64,000 nt of DNA from Paucibacter aquatile (lineage in GTDB: Bacteria > Pseudomonadota > Gammaproteobacteria > Burkholderiales > Burkholderiaceae_C), in NCBI RefSeq assembly GCF_002885975.1, contig NZ_POSP01000004.1, positions 124,001-188,000 of the forward strand, in the 5' to 3' direction. A program made the translations under genes and the position numbers. Shown here in pieces: positions 17,649 through 25,655 of the stretch. Below the pieces are notes generated by a model. The model was not told where the DNA came from, made no database searches, and saw only the letters and a list, made by a program, of their open reading frames with translations. Position 1 is the first letter of the stretch. Every line of letters begins with the position of its first letter.

Positions 17649-18953
17649 ATGGCCAATCGAGGCCCCAAGATTCAGTTCATTCGCCACGGCCGTCGCTGGT
17701 GCGCCTGGCTGGCCGGTGGTGGCGCACTGCTGGCCGCAGGCGCCTGGCTCTGGCTGCAGGAGCCGAATGGGGCCGTGGGTGCAGCAGATGCTGTTGCGGC
17801 GCCCACTTCAGCGCATGTTGCGACCAGCGCCTCCGCAGGTGCTCCGCCCGCGCTGAGCCCTTTCTGGAGCCTCGCGCGCGATGCCGAAGACCGGGTGCTG
17901 GCCGAGCATTACCGCCAGGCCGGGGTGGCCACGGCGACCCCGCCGCCGGGCTCGCGCATCAGCCCGGAGGAATGGGAGGCGCGGCGCGTCGATGCCCGCT
18001 GGTGCGCCGAAGACGGTCTGCGCGCGGGCAATGGCTTGAGCCCCTTGCCTGGCGACAGCAAGAGTCTGAGCCAGGCGAAAAGCAAGCAGGTGGACGAGGC
18101 CATCCGTCTGCTGCGGACGCGGAACCAACCCATGTTCAGCGCCGTGGCGGAATGGCTGCAGTACCGCTATGCCGAGGACGAGGCCGCGCGCGGGCAGGCG
18201 CAGGAGAACCTGCAGAACCTGGCGCGCAGCAGCCGCCTGCCCCTGGCTGTGTTTCTGGCCCTGCGTGCCGAGTGCGTGGGTGGCTCGGTGACTTGCACGC
18301 GGGTGCCCGCCGCCCTGTGGGCCGAGGTCGAGCCCGACAACCGCCTGGCCTGGCTGGCCCAGCTCGCGGAGACGCGCCAGCCACAGGAGCAGCGCCGTGT
18401 CTTGCTGCGCGCCGCCGAAGCGCCGCGTCAGTTCGACTACAGCCGCCATGTGCTACACGTCTTGCTGAGCCTGCCCATGTCGGGATCGCCGGGCTTGAGG
18501 GCGGCCTCGCAAGTTTTGCTGCGCGCAGACGCGGCGGCCTCGGAAGACTTGGTCGGTGCGCCGACGCTGCAGCATCTCTGCAAGACCTTGCATGTCCGTG
18601 ACGCGGAGGTTCAGCGGGCTTGCACGAGCTTGGCCGAACAGTTGTGGCGGGACAGCGAAGACCGGCAAGGCCACAATCTCGCGCTCGCCCTGGCGGCCGG
18701 TTCGGCGGTCGACAAGCTCGTGTGGGGCGAGCGAGCCCAAGAGCTGAAGCTGGTGGAAGACCAGGACGCCTTCGAGACGGTGGCGGGCATCAAGGACTTG
18801 CAGCGCCAGGCCCTGGGCTGTGGTGGACACCAGGCCCAGTTTCAGCAACTGGCCGATTACGCGGCTTTCGGCGAGTGGCGCTATTTGCAAGGCCGCCAGG
18901 TCGTTCGCGCTCAGGCCGAGGCGCTGGAGCAGGCGAAAAAAAGCCAGCCCTGA
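17649..18953 (+). CDS. Exported/membrane-anchored protein of unknown function, paralogue 2
   Basis: 434 residues with the same build as the preceding gene: basic N-terminus, one membrane helix (CAWLAGGGALLAAGAWLWL), a variable linker, then the shared block SPFWSLARDAEDRVLAEHYR and the PPPGSR/W-E-A-R-R-x-D-A-R-W-C-A-E motif near residues 75-125. The LARSSR...VFLAL and LWAEVEPDNRLAWLAQLAE segments also match. The pair arose by tandem duplication and has since diverged, mostly after the first third. AGGAGGAG precedes the ATG at a good distance. The function of both is unknown; helical TPR-like repeats in the envelope are the best description. Its last codons overlap the terminator of the convergent peptidase gene. 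Confidence 0.8.
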   Translation: MANRGPKIQFIRHGRRWCAWLAGGGALLAAGAWLWLQEPNGAVGAADAVAAPTSAHVATSASAGAPPALSPFWSLARDAEDRVLAEHYRQAGVATATPPPGSRISPEEWEARRVDARWCAEDGLRAGNGLSPLPGDSKSLSQAKSKQVDEAIRLLRTRNQPMFSAVAEWLQYRYAEDEAARGQAQENLQNLARSSRLPLAVFLALRAECVGGSVTCTRVPAALWAEVEPDNRLAWLAQLAETRQPQEQRRVLLRAAEAPRQFDYSRHVLHVLLSLPMSGSPGLRAASQVLLRADAAASEDLVGAPTLQHLCKTLHVRDAEVQRACTSLAEQLWRDSEDRQGHNLALALAAGSAVDKLVWGERAQELKLVEDQDAFETVAGIKDLQRQALGCGGHQAQFQQLADYAAFGEWRYLQGRQVVRAQAEALEQAKKSQP

Positions 18954-18973
18954 GTTGGCACCCAAGGGCTGGC
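18936..18973 (-). terminator. Terminator of the M28 peptidase gene, overlapping the 3' end of the convergent gene
   Basis: GCCAGCCCT (18943-18951) and AGGGCTGGC (18965-18973) form a perfect 9-bp stem with a 13-base loop. Seven A residues at 18936-18942 become a T tract on the minus strand, so it is a good Rho-independent terminator for the minus-strand peptidase gene. The A tract and first arm encode the last residues (KKSQP) of the plus-strand gene. Confidence 0.85.
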
Positions 18974-19007
18974 GGAAGTTTCACTCGTCAGGGATTCGTC
19001 GGCCTCA

Positions 19008-20675
19008 TCAGGGCTGGTAGCTGACGGTCAGCTTGTAGGTGCCGGCGGCGTAGCCCTTGAGCAGCACATAGACCTCGCTGTTGCCGTTCAGATTGATGGC
19101 GCAATTCTCGACGGAGGTGCTGCCGTCGGACTTGCAATCGAAGCTGCTGGTGGTGGGGGCGGCGCCGACCTTGACGTAGAGGTCGATGTCGCCTTCGCCG
19201 ATGGTGCTGGCCTTGAAAGCACCGGCCTTGGCCTTGAAGGGGCCGAGCACCTGGCTGGCGCCGGTGGCGAGGCGACCCTTGAGCACCTCGACCTTGTCGC
19301 TGGGCACGCTGCTGCCAGGGCCGTCGCTGCCCAGCTCCACCGCATAGGACAGGCCCAGGCGGGCGAACTTCAGCGAATGGTCGGCCTGGCTGCCGGTGTT
19401 GGCGTAGGTGTCGTTGGCGGTGTGGATCTTGGGGTTGTCCTGGTTGAAGGCGGCCTCGAAGGGCATGGACGCGGCATAGCCCTGGGCGGTCCAGGAGGCA
19501 TGGTCCGAGCAGCCGTAGCCGCAGACATCGGTGCCGATGCTGAGCTCAGGCTGGTAGGTCTGGATCAGGTTGTTGACGAACTGATTCTGCGCCGCATCGG
19601 TGTAGTCGGTGTAGATGTAGATGTCCTTGGGCGAGCCCTTGTAGTTGGTCATGTCCAGCTGCATCACGCCCACCACATTGGCGCCCAGGCGCTTGTGGCT
19701 CTTGGCGATTTCCTGCGAGCCGCGCAGGCCCACTTCCTCGGCCGCGTAGGCCATGAACTGGATGGTGCGTCGCGGCTTGTAGTTGTTGGCCATCAGGGTG
19801 CGCAGGATCTCGGTCAGGCTGGCCACGCCCGAGGCGTCGTCGTCAGCGCCGGGCGCCACCGTGGTTTCGGTGGTGTTGGAGCCATTGATCGAGTCCATGT
19901 GGGCGCCCAGCACGATCACTTCGCGGCTGTTGTCGCTGCCCTTGATGGTGGCAATCACCGACTTCTGCGCCCAGTTGGGGTGGTTGAACTGCACCACCGA
20001 GAAGTCGCTGCGGCCGGCGCCCAGGTTCGCCCATTGCTGCTTGATCCAGTTCGAGGCAGCCACGCCCGAGCTGGTTTTGTAGAAACGGTTGGTGAAACTG
20101 GAGAGGTCGACGATGGTCTGGCCGATGCGGCTGGCCTGCATCTGGGCCAGCATGGGCGTGACCCGGGCTTGCTGGTCGATCACATAGCTGGGGCGCGAGG
20201 GGCCGCTGGCGCGGCCTGCGGCTGCCGCACCCGTTGCCGCGCCCAAAGTGCCGCCAGTCTTGGCGGCTTCGCTGCTGTGGGCTTGCAAGGTGGCCAGGCC
20301 GTCTTCCAGGCTGGCATGGAACATATAGCCGCCGCAGCGGCGCAGTTCTTCGTGGATGGAGTCGGACAGCTGGCCGAGCAGGTCTTCGTCGATCTGCACG
20401 AGGTGGATGGATTCGAGCTGGGCGGCCGCTGCGGTGCTGGCGGCGCCACTGCTCAGGCCGGGCCGGCGCGCGCTGCTGGCGGCGCTGAATTCACCCGAGC
20501 GGCTCAGGCCGCTGCGGACGCTCAGGCGCGGGCGGGCGCTTTCGCTGTGCTTTTGCAGCTGGGCCAGGGCGGCATCACCGAGGCTGATCCAGATCTTTTC
20601 GCCGGCCAGGCTGGCGCTGCTCAGGGCGGCCAGGCTCAGGCCGAGTGCGGCCAGCAGGGGGGTGGTTTTTTTCAT
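19008..20675 (-). CDS. Secreted M28-family zinc aminopeptidase with C-terminal PPC domain
   Basis: 555 residues with a signal peptide (MKKTTPLLAALGLSLAALSSASLA), a propeptide-like region to about residue 180, and an M28 catalytic domain. Metal ligands and catalytic residues are readable in order: LGAHMDS (His, then Asp), GADDDASG (bridging Asp), AAEEVGLRG (catalytic Glu and Glu ligand), QLDMTNY (Asp) and CSDHASW (His). This is the Vibrio/Aeromonas leucine aminopeptidase pattern. The last ~90 residues form a PPC beta-sandwich often removed on maturation (GDIDLYVKVG...YVLLKGYAAGTYKLTVSY). It would release N-terminal residues from peptides outside the cell, complementing the S46 enzymes. GGAG lies 8 bases before the ATG. 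Confidence 0.92.
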   Translation of the reverse strand: MKKTTPLLAALGLSLAALSSASLAGEKIWISLGDAALAQLQKHSESARPRLSVRSGLSRSGEFSAASSARRPGLSSGAASTAAAAQLESIHLVQIDEDLLGQLSDSIHEELRRCGGYMFHASLEDGLATLQAHSSEAAKTGGTLGAATGAAAAGRASGPSRPSYVIDQQARVTPMLAQMQASRIGQTIVDLSSFTNRFYKTSSGVAASNWIKQQWANLGAGRSDFSVVQFNHPNWAQKSVIATIKGSDNSREVIVLGAHMDSINGSNTTETTVAPGADDDASGVASLTEILRTLMANNYKPRRTIQFMAYAAEEVGLRGSQEIAKSHKRLGANVVGVMQLDMTNYKGSPKDIYIYTDYTDAAQNQFVNNLIQTYQPELSIGTDVCGYGCSDHASWTAQGYAASMPFEAAFNQDNPKIHTANDTYANTGSQADHSLKFARLGLSYAVELGSDGPGSSVPSDKVEVLKGRLATGASQVLGPFKAKAGAFKASTIGEGDIDLYVKVGAAPTTSSFDCKSDGSTSVENCAINLNGNSEVYVLLKGYAAGTYKLTVSYQP

Positions 20676-21131
20676 GGCGGAGTCTCCTCGGTTGTGCCTT
20701 CTTGCACGCTCTCTTTGTGGGGCTGTGCGCGCAGCGCAGCCGGTGCGGCTGCTAATCGACCGATCTTAGAAGTCCACCTCGGAACTGGTCAGAGGGTTTT
20801 CGTGTGCGAAATCGGCCGGCCTGGGCCTTGAAAACCTAGGGTAAACACTGGTTTTGCCGAGCTTCATGGCAGTTTTCAGCCCCACGCATGCCACAAAAAT
20901 GACGCAATTTCGCTGGTTAACCCGCAGTGTGGCAAAGCTGCATCCCTTGAATCCGCTACGCAAAAACCCTGTTTTCAGCTGCCAGAATGCGGCCCGCGCG
21001 GCTGCCAGGCTGGTCTGACCAGGACAGTGGGGCAGCGCCACCGCTCGGGTGGGTGCGCGCATTTCCCGTAGTAAGCAACAAGACGCTGCGGCCGGAAACC
21101 CCGTTGCTGGCAGTGTTCTGAAGGATCCCTG
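20676..21131. other. Divergent intergenic region between M28 peptidase and TonB receptor
   Basis: About 456 bases without a convincing gene. It is noticeably more AT-rich than its surroundings between 20820 and 20990. It contains an inverted repeat AAAACC-N13-GGTTTT (20831-20855) and must hold two divergent promoters. No riboswitch or small ORF is supported. Confidence 0.5.
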
Positions 21132-23975
21132 ATGTCCCGTACTTTCAAGCGCCAGTCTCCCCTGGCCCTGACTGGCATTGCATTTGCCAGCGCCCTGACT
21201 TGCTCCACCGCCTTTGCCGCCGAGACGCAATCGCTGGAGCGCGTTGAAATCATTGGCAGCCACATCAAGCGTGTGGACGCCGAAGGCGCTTCGCCGGTGG
21301 CTGTGTTTCGCCGCGAAGACATCGCCAAGAGCGGTGTGGCCACCGTGCGCCAGCTGGTCGAGCAACTGGCTGCCAGCACCGGCAGCCTGAGCGACCTGGG
21401 CGGCAGCAACAGCTTTGCCGGCGGCGCCTCTTCGGCTTCGCTGCGCAACCTGGGCAAGCAGTCCACCTTGGTGCTGCTGAACTTCCGCCGTGTCGCCAGC
21501 TACCCGCTGGCCGATTACAACCAGACCTTCACCAACATCGACTCCCTGCCGGTTGAGGCCATCGAGCGCGTCGAAGTGCTGAAGAGCGGTGGCTCCTCCA
21601 TCTATGGCTCGGATGCCGTGGCAGGTGTGATCAATATCGTCACCCGCCGTGACTTCCAAGGCCTGATCGGCAAGGTCAACCGCGAAGCCTCGTTGCTGAA
21701 CAGCCAGTTCAACGACAAGGGCCTGACCCTGACCGGTGGCTACGGCGACCTCGCCCGCGACCGCTTCAATGTGCTGGCCAATGTGGACCTGTACAAGCGC
21801 AACGGCGTGATGTGGAACGAGGTCGTGGGTGACTCCAATCCGGCCTACGCTGCTTTCTCGACGGGCTTTGGCACGCCCTCGACCTACGCTTACCCGGGCA
21901 ATGTCATGAGCAAGGGTAGCAATGGCAAGAACGCACTCAAGCCTTTGGCAGGCTGCACGGAGGCGAACCTGATCGGTGGCCTGTGCCAGTACGATCGCTA
22001 CGAGCGTTTCGAAGCCACGCCCAAGGCAGAGCGCGTAACCGCTCTGGTCTCGGGCAAGCTGCAGATCAATGAAGAGCTGCAGGCCTACTCGGAAGTGTTG
22101 TTCTCCACCACCAAGACTCACTACGAAAGTGCCTACAACGCTTACGGCACGGCTCTGGGCACGACCGTCTGGGGCGACCCCCAGACCAATGGTCTGAAGA
22201 GCTTCAGCAACCGTGGCCTGCCTGCCGAGCACCCCCTGAACAACACGGGCGCCGAAGCTGAGTTCCGCTATCGCTTCTCCGATTCCGATGCGCACAAACT
22301 GGTCAAGACCGATCAGTACCGCGTCCTGGCCGGCCTGAAGGGCGTCTGGGGCGCATTCGACTGGGACACCGCTGCGGGTGTGATGGGTGGCAAGACCACC
22401 ATGGACCAGCGCGGCGCGTTCAGCGAATCCGGCTTCAAGGAAGTCATCGGCGACTACACCAAGACCAAGCTGGACGCTGACTTCTTCAACAAGGCCAATG
22501 GCTACAAGATCGGTCAGGTCAACTCGGCCGCCGTGCTGGCCAAGCTGTTCCCGACCTACGGCTACGACGCTGAGGTCAAGCAGTACTTCATCGACGGCAA
22601 GCTGAGCGGCGAGTACGGCAGCCTGCCGGCTGGCGCCATCAACGTGGCCACGGGCTTTGAAGTCCGTCGCGAAGAAGTGCAGATCACACCCACCGGCGGC
22701 CTGGAGCGCGGCGACATCGTCGGCTTCGGCTCGGTGCGCTCGAACGCTTCGCGCAACTACGGCGCCGTGTTCCTCGAAGGCAATTTGCCCATCTTCAAGA
22801 GTCTGGAGCTGCAAGCCGCCGGTCGCGTGGACAAGTTCCCTGGCTTCGGTGCGCACTTCTCGCCCAAGCTGGCTCTGCGCTTCCAGCCGAGCAAGGAACT
22901 GCTGTTCCGCGGCACGCTGGAAACCGGTTTCCGCGCTCCCAACCTGACCGAGAACGCCCCCTCGACCAAGTTCGCCTTCAACAACGGCATCAGCGATCCC
23001 AAGCGGTGCAAGAAGGCAACGAACTACGCCGACGACTTGAAGGCTCAAGCTGCCGCACTGCCTGCCGGAAACCCGGACAAGCAGCTGCTGACGGCGCAAG
23101 CCGACAACGTGGTTGGCGAATGTTCGCGCGGTGTGGCCAGCATCGTGTCCTACAACCCCTCGCTGAAGCCTGAGACCAGCCGCACTGCGACGCTGGGTCT
23201 GGCCTTTTCGCCGGTCAAGGATCTGAGCGCCACCATCGACTACTGGCGCATCGAGCGCAAGGACGAGATCGGCCTGAAGAGCGTCAACGACCTGCTGAAC
23301 ATCGAAGACACCCTGACTCCGGGCGTCATCGGTCGTGCAGACCTGGCCAACGACCAGATCTTCGATGCCGCTGCGCGCGCCAAGTACGGCGTGACCGCGG
23401 GCCGTCTGCTGTCGGTGACCTCGACCTTCGAGAACTTGTTCCGCACCAAGACCTCGGGCTGGGACGTGACCGTCAAGGGTCAGGTGGCCACGGAAGTGGG
23501 CAAATTCGGTGCCGATCTGGACCTGACCTACACCACCGATCTGTACTACTGGAGCGCTGCTCGCAAGGGCTACGGCGACAACATGGCCGGCCGCTACGGC
23601 ACGCCGCGCTGGAAGTCCAAGCTGACCCTGAGCCACAGCGTGGGTTCGGTGGCTCAAGCCCTGACCTTCCACTACCAGAACAGCACGGCCCTGAATGGCG
23701 ACTTCAATGCGCCGGCCTGGACTCCAGATGACTGTGCCTCAACCAAGAAGCTGAACGCTGATCAGTGCCGTTATGGCGCCTACTCGCGTCTGGACTACAA
23801 CGTCAGCTACAACCCGATCAAGGCCTTGAAGCTGAGCGCCAACGTCCGCAACATCCTGGGCACCCGTGCCCCGGTGGACTACCGTGGCTTCGGCGTTGGT
23901 GGCGTGATCCCCCCGGAACGTGAAGACGTCCAAGGCCGCATGCTGCGTCTGGCTGCCGAGTACACCTTCTGGTGA
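21132..23975 (+). CDS. TonB-dependent outer-membrane receptor
   Basis: 947 residues: a signal peptide ending in TAFAA, then ERVEIIGSHIKRVDAEG (TonB-box/plug entry), a plug domain with LVLLNFRRVASYP, IDSLPVEAIERVEVLKSGGSSIYGSDAVAGVINIVTRR, and a 22-stranded barrel ending in the C-terminal aromatic FW expected for outer-membrane insertion. The GSHIKR start and SSIYGSDAVAGVINI plug belong to the large receptors that take up peptides or oligosaccharides rather than classic siderophore receptors. Being next to a secreted M28 peptidase suggests peptide import, but the substrate is not shown by the sequence. AAGGA lies 6 bases before the ATG. A terminator follows. Confidence 0.93.
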   Translation: MSRTFKRQSPLALTGIAFASALTCSTAFAAETQSLERVEIIGSHIKRVDAEGASPVAVFRREDIAKSGVATVRQLVEQLAASTGSLSDLGGSNSFAGGASSASLRNLGKQSTLVLLNFRRVASYPLADYNQTFTNIDSLPVEAIERVEVLKSGGSSIYGSDAVAGVINIVTRRDFQGLIGKVNREASLLNSQFNDKGLTLTGGYGDLARDRFNVLANVDLYKRNGVMWNEVVGDSNPAYAAFSTGFGTPSTYAYPGNVMSKGSNGKNALKPLAGCTEANLIGGLCQYDRYERFEATPKAERVTALVSGKLQINEELQAYSEVLFSTTKTHYESAYNAYGTALGTTVWGDPQTNGLKSFSNRGLPAEHPLNNTGAEAEFRYRFSDSDAHKLVKTDQYRVLAGLKGVWGAFDWDTAAGVMGGKTTMDQRGAFSESGFKEVIGDYTKTKLDADFFNKANGYKIGQVNSAAVLAKLFPTYGYDAEVKQYFIDGKLSGEYGSLPAGAINVATGFEVRREEVQITPTGGLERGDIVGFGSVRSNASRNYGAVFLEGNLPIFKSLELQAAGRVDKFPGFGAHFSPKLALRFQPSKELLFRGTLETGFRAPNLTENAPSTKFAFNNGISDPKRCKKATNYADDLKAQAAALPAGNPDKQLLTAQADNVVGECSRGVASIVSYNPSLKPETSRTATLGLAFSPVKDLSATIDYWRIERKDEIGLKSVNDLLNIEDTLTPGVIGRADLANDQIFDAAARAKYGVTAGRLLSVTSTFENLFRTKTSGWDVTVKGQVATEVGKFGADLDLTYTTDLYYWSAARKGYGDNMAGRYGTPRWKSKLTLSHSVGSVAQALTFHYQNSTALNGDFNAPAWTPDDCASTKKLNADQCRYGAYSRLDYNVSYNPIKALKLSANVRNILGTRAPVDYRGFGVGGVIPPEREDVQGRMLRLAAEYTFW

Positions 23976-24056
23976 TCTGAGCTGCCCTGGGGGTATCGGA
24001 TTCGAGCCGACTCGCGAGAGGCGGCTTGGATCCCGAATCCCTTGAGCATGAACCTG

Positions 24057-24084
24057 AAAGGCCGGCTTGATGCCGGCCTTTTTT
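24057..24084 (+). terminator. Rho-independent terminator after the TonB receptor gene
   Basis: AAAGGCCGGC (24057-24066), a 5-base loop, GCCGGCCTTT (24072-24081) and a T run to 24084 make a 10-bp perfect stem with T tract, ~80 bases after the receptor stop codon. Confidence 0.9.
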
Positions 24085-24140
24085 ATGTCTGCCCTGTTTA
24101 CGGTTTGCCGGCTTGCGGCGCTTTGCGGACCTCTGTTGGG

Positions 24141-24685
24141 TTGTCGTTCTCGCTGCGGTGGCTCGGCCCGCCGCCGGGCTCATGCTTCCCGGGTCGGCTC
24201 TGCGAGCCGACTCCCCTCGGTGCTCACTGCGCGGCTCAGCGACGCCAAACTCCCTCCGTTCGCTGCGCTCACTGTGGTCAAACAGTGGCGCCGAGTCAGC
24301 ACTTGAAGCGCGTGGGACCACGCGCCTGAGCCGCTCCGCTGCGCCCTCGGCCGCGCACAAATCGCCCGTCGGCGGGCCGAGCCCCCTCCGGAGGTGGCGT
24401 TCTCTACCGTCGAAGGGCACATCGCCCGCGATGCAAGCGCCCTGCAGCCCGCGCCGCTGCCGGGCGATTTGTGCCGGGCCGAGCAGCACAGCGCCTCGGG
24501 GCGCGCGCGTACCCGCGCGCTTCAAGAACTGACTTGGCGCTTCTGTCTGAACGAAGCGAACGCAGGGAGCGGAGTGAGTTATGCGCCAGCCCCGAGGTGC
24601 GAGCAGCGCAGGGGAGTCGGCCCGACAGGGCCGACCCCGGAACCATGAGCCCGGTGGCGGCAGGGGCTGCAGGGCCTCACGAGCA
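24141..24685. repeat. Structured inverted-pair repeat, copy A
   Basis: About 545 bp with no credible gene (the gap 23976-24730 holds only the terminator above and this element). It consists of two ~192-bp units facing each other: unit A1 24176-24367 and unit A2, reverse, 24461-24653, separated by a ~93-bp centre. Each unit runs from GGGCTCATG to ACAAATCGCCCG. Each holds three hairpins, in A1 at 24193-24211 (GTCGGCTC/GAGCCGAC), 24270-24287 (CACTGT/ACAGTG) and 24308-24325 (GCGCGTG/CACGCGC). The equivalent hairpins of A2 keep the pairing with different bases. The whole element recurs in inverted orientation at 36321-36868. Small ORFs inside it (Arg/Ser-rich, LRSLRS-type) are judged spurious. Confidence 0.85.
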
Positions 24686-24730
24686 AAACCACCAAAGGCT
24701 GCTTCGTGCCGAAAGCAGCCGACGCGCAGA

Positions 24731-25462
24731 TCAGCCCAGGGCCAGCGCTGCTTCCAATTGTTGACGCAGGACGCGCAGGCGCTGCAGTTCCTGCTCTGGC
24801 GCTTGCAGGGCGGGCCAGAGCAGGGCGACCAGGTCGCGGGCGCTGCGGTCGGTGTCGATCTGGCGGCCGGTCAGGATGACTTCCCAGAGCATGTGCTCCA
24901 TGGGCCCGAAGACCAGGGAGCGCAGCAGGCGCAGCGGGATGTCGGCGCGCAGCTCGCCGCTGGCCTGGCCGCGGGCCAGCAGGTCCATCAAGGGCGCGGT
25001 GTAGCGGCGCTGTAGTTCGACAAACCCATCGCCGAGCTTGTCGTCGCCGCTGCGCCGGCCTTCCGAGAGCACCAGGGCACACAAGCCCGTGCCTTGGATC
25101 AGAAACAGGCGCAGATGGGTGTGAACCATGAACTCCAGCTGCTCGCGCACCGACGCCTCGCGCGGCAGGCCGGCCTCGATCTCGCCAATGATCTCGTCGT
25201 ACCAATCGGCGATCACCCGCATGCACAGCTCCCGCTTGCCGCGGAAGTAGGTGAACACGGTAGCCTCGGACACGCCCAGACGCTCGGCGATCTCGGTGGT
25301 GGTGGCGCGCTCGAAACCGCGTTCGGCGAACACCTCGCGGCCCACGCGCAGGATGTCGCGCACGCGCTGCTCGGCCTTGGCGCCGGCGGGGGCGCGGCGA
25401 ACCGGGGCCTTGGCGGCAGCGGTCCTGACGGCTGGAGAGGGGGAGGGCTTGGGTGGGCTCAC
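24731..25462 (-). CDS. TetR-family regulator of the leucine (liu) operon
   Basis: 243 residues from GTG 25462. The N-terminal HTH reads ILRVGREVFAERGF...TTTEIAERLGVSEATVFTYFRGKRELC, classic TetR. The C-terminal ligand domain follows with no catalytic motif. It is divergent from mccB, and two palindromes of the same design lie in the ~190-bp gap, so it is inferred to repress the liu operon and itself. TetR regulators of leucine catabolism (called LiuQ in published comparative work on betaproteobacteria) are known from this order; the assignment here is by position. GTG is chosen because the frame upstream is a shadow of mccB and overlaps the operators. A ~35-residue Pro/Ala-rich leader precedes the HTH. 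Confidence 0.85.
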   Translation of the reverse strand: MSPPKPSPSPAVRTAAAKAPVRRAPAGAKAEQRVRDILRVGREVFAERGFERATTTEIAERLGVSEATVFTYFRGKRELCMRVIADWYDEIIGEIEAGLPREASVREQLEFMVHTHLRLFLIQGTGLCALVLSEGRRSGDDKLGDGFVELQRRYTAPLMDLLARGQASGELRADIPLRLLRSLVFGPMEHMLWEVILTGRQIDTDRSARDLVALLWPALQAPEQELQRLRVLRQQLEAALALG

Positions 25463-25482
25463 ATCGCGATTCTGCGCAATAA

Positions 25483-25497
25483 TTGAGTGAAACTCAA
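25483..25497. promoter_or_regulatory. Operator-like palindrome 1 of the liu regulator
   Basis: TTGAGT-GAA-ACTCAA, a perfect 6-3-6 palindrome 20 bases upstream of the regulator's GTG start. The same half-sites recur at 25583. Confidence 0.65.
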
Positions 25498-25582
25498 GTC
25501 GGGCTTGCCAGCCTTCGTGCTCTGGCCTATTCTTCGCGCCTCGGTGTGCTTGGCTGAACGCAGGCACGCTTGGATACAGAAT

Positions 25583-25597
25583 TTGAGTTGAACTCAT
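25583..25597. promoter_or_regulatory. Operator-like palindrome 2 of the liu regulator
   Basis: TTGAGT-TGA-ACTCAT repeats the 6-3-6 design with one mismatch. It starts exactly 100 bases after palindrome 1 and 59 bases before the mccB start, a good place for repression of the operon. Confidence 0.65.
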
Positions 25598-25655
25598 CCG
25601 CGACCGGATCGAGCGATTGCTTTCTCGATTCAGGCCGCTGTTTTTCGGAGACCCC

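Noticed and set aside
20766..23672. Minus-strand frame of 968 residues opposite the TonB receptor
   Set aside because: It is a shadow frame created by GC-rich codon bias; the plus strand encodes a full TonB-dependent receptor with signal peptide and C-terminal aromatic residue.
24180..24650. Several ORFs of 60-140 residues in the repeat (Arg/Ser-rich, LRSLRS-type)
   Set aside because: They occur on both strands and in several frames of a structured repeat, have no Shine-Dalgarno, and their similarity to ORFs in copy B follows from the DNA repeat itself.
24170..24660. Terminal inverted repeats of a composite transposon flanking the liu-bio block
   Set aside because: No transposase, no clear target duplication around copies A and B, and each copy is itself an inverted pair; a mobile origin remains possible but is not shown.
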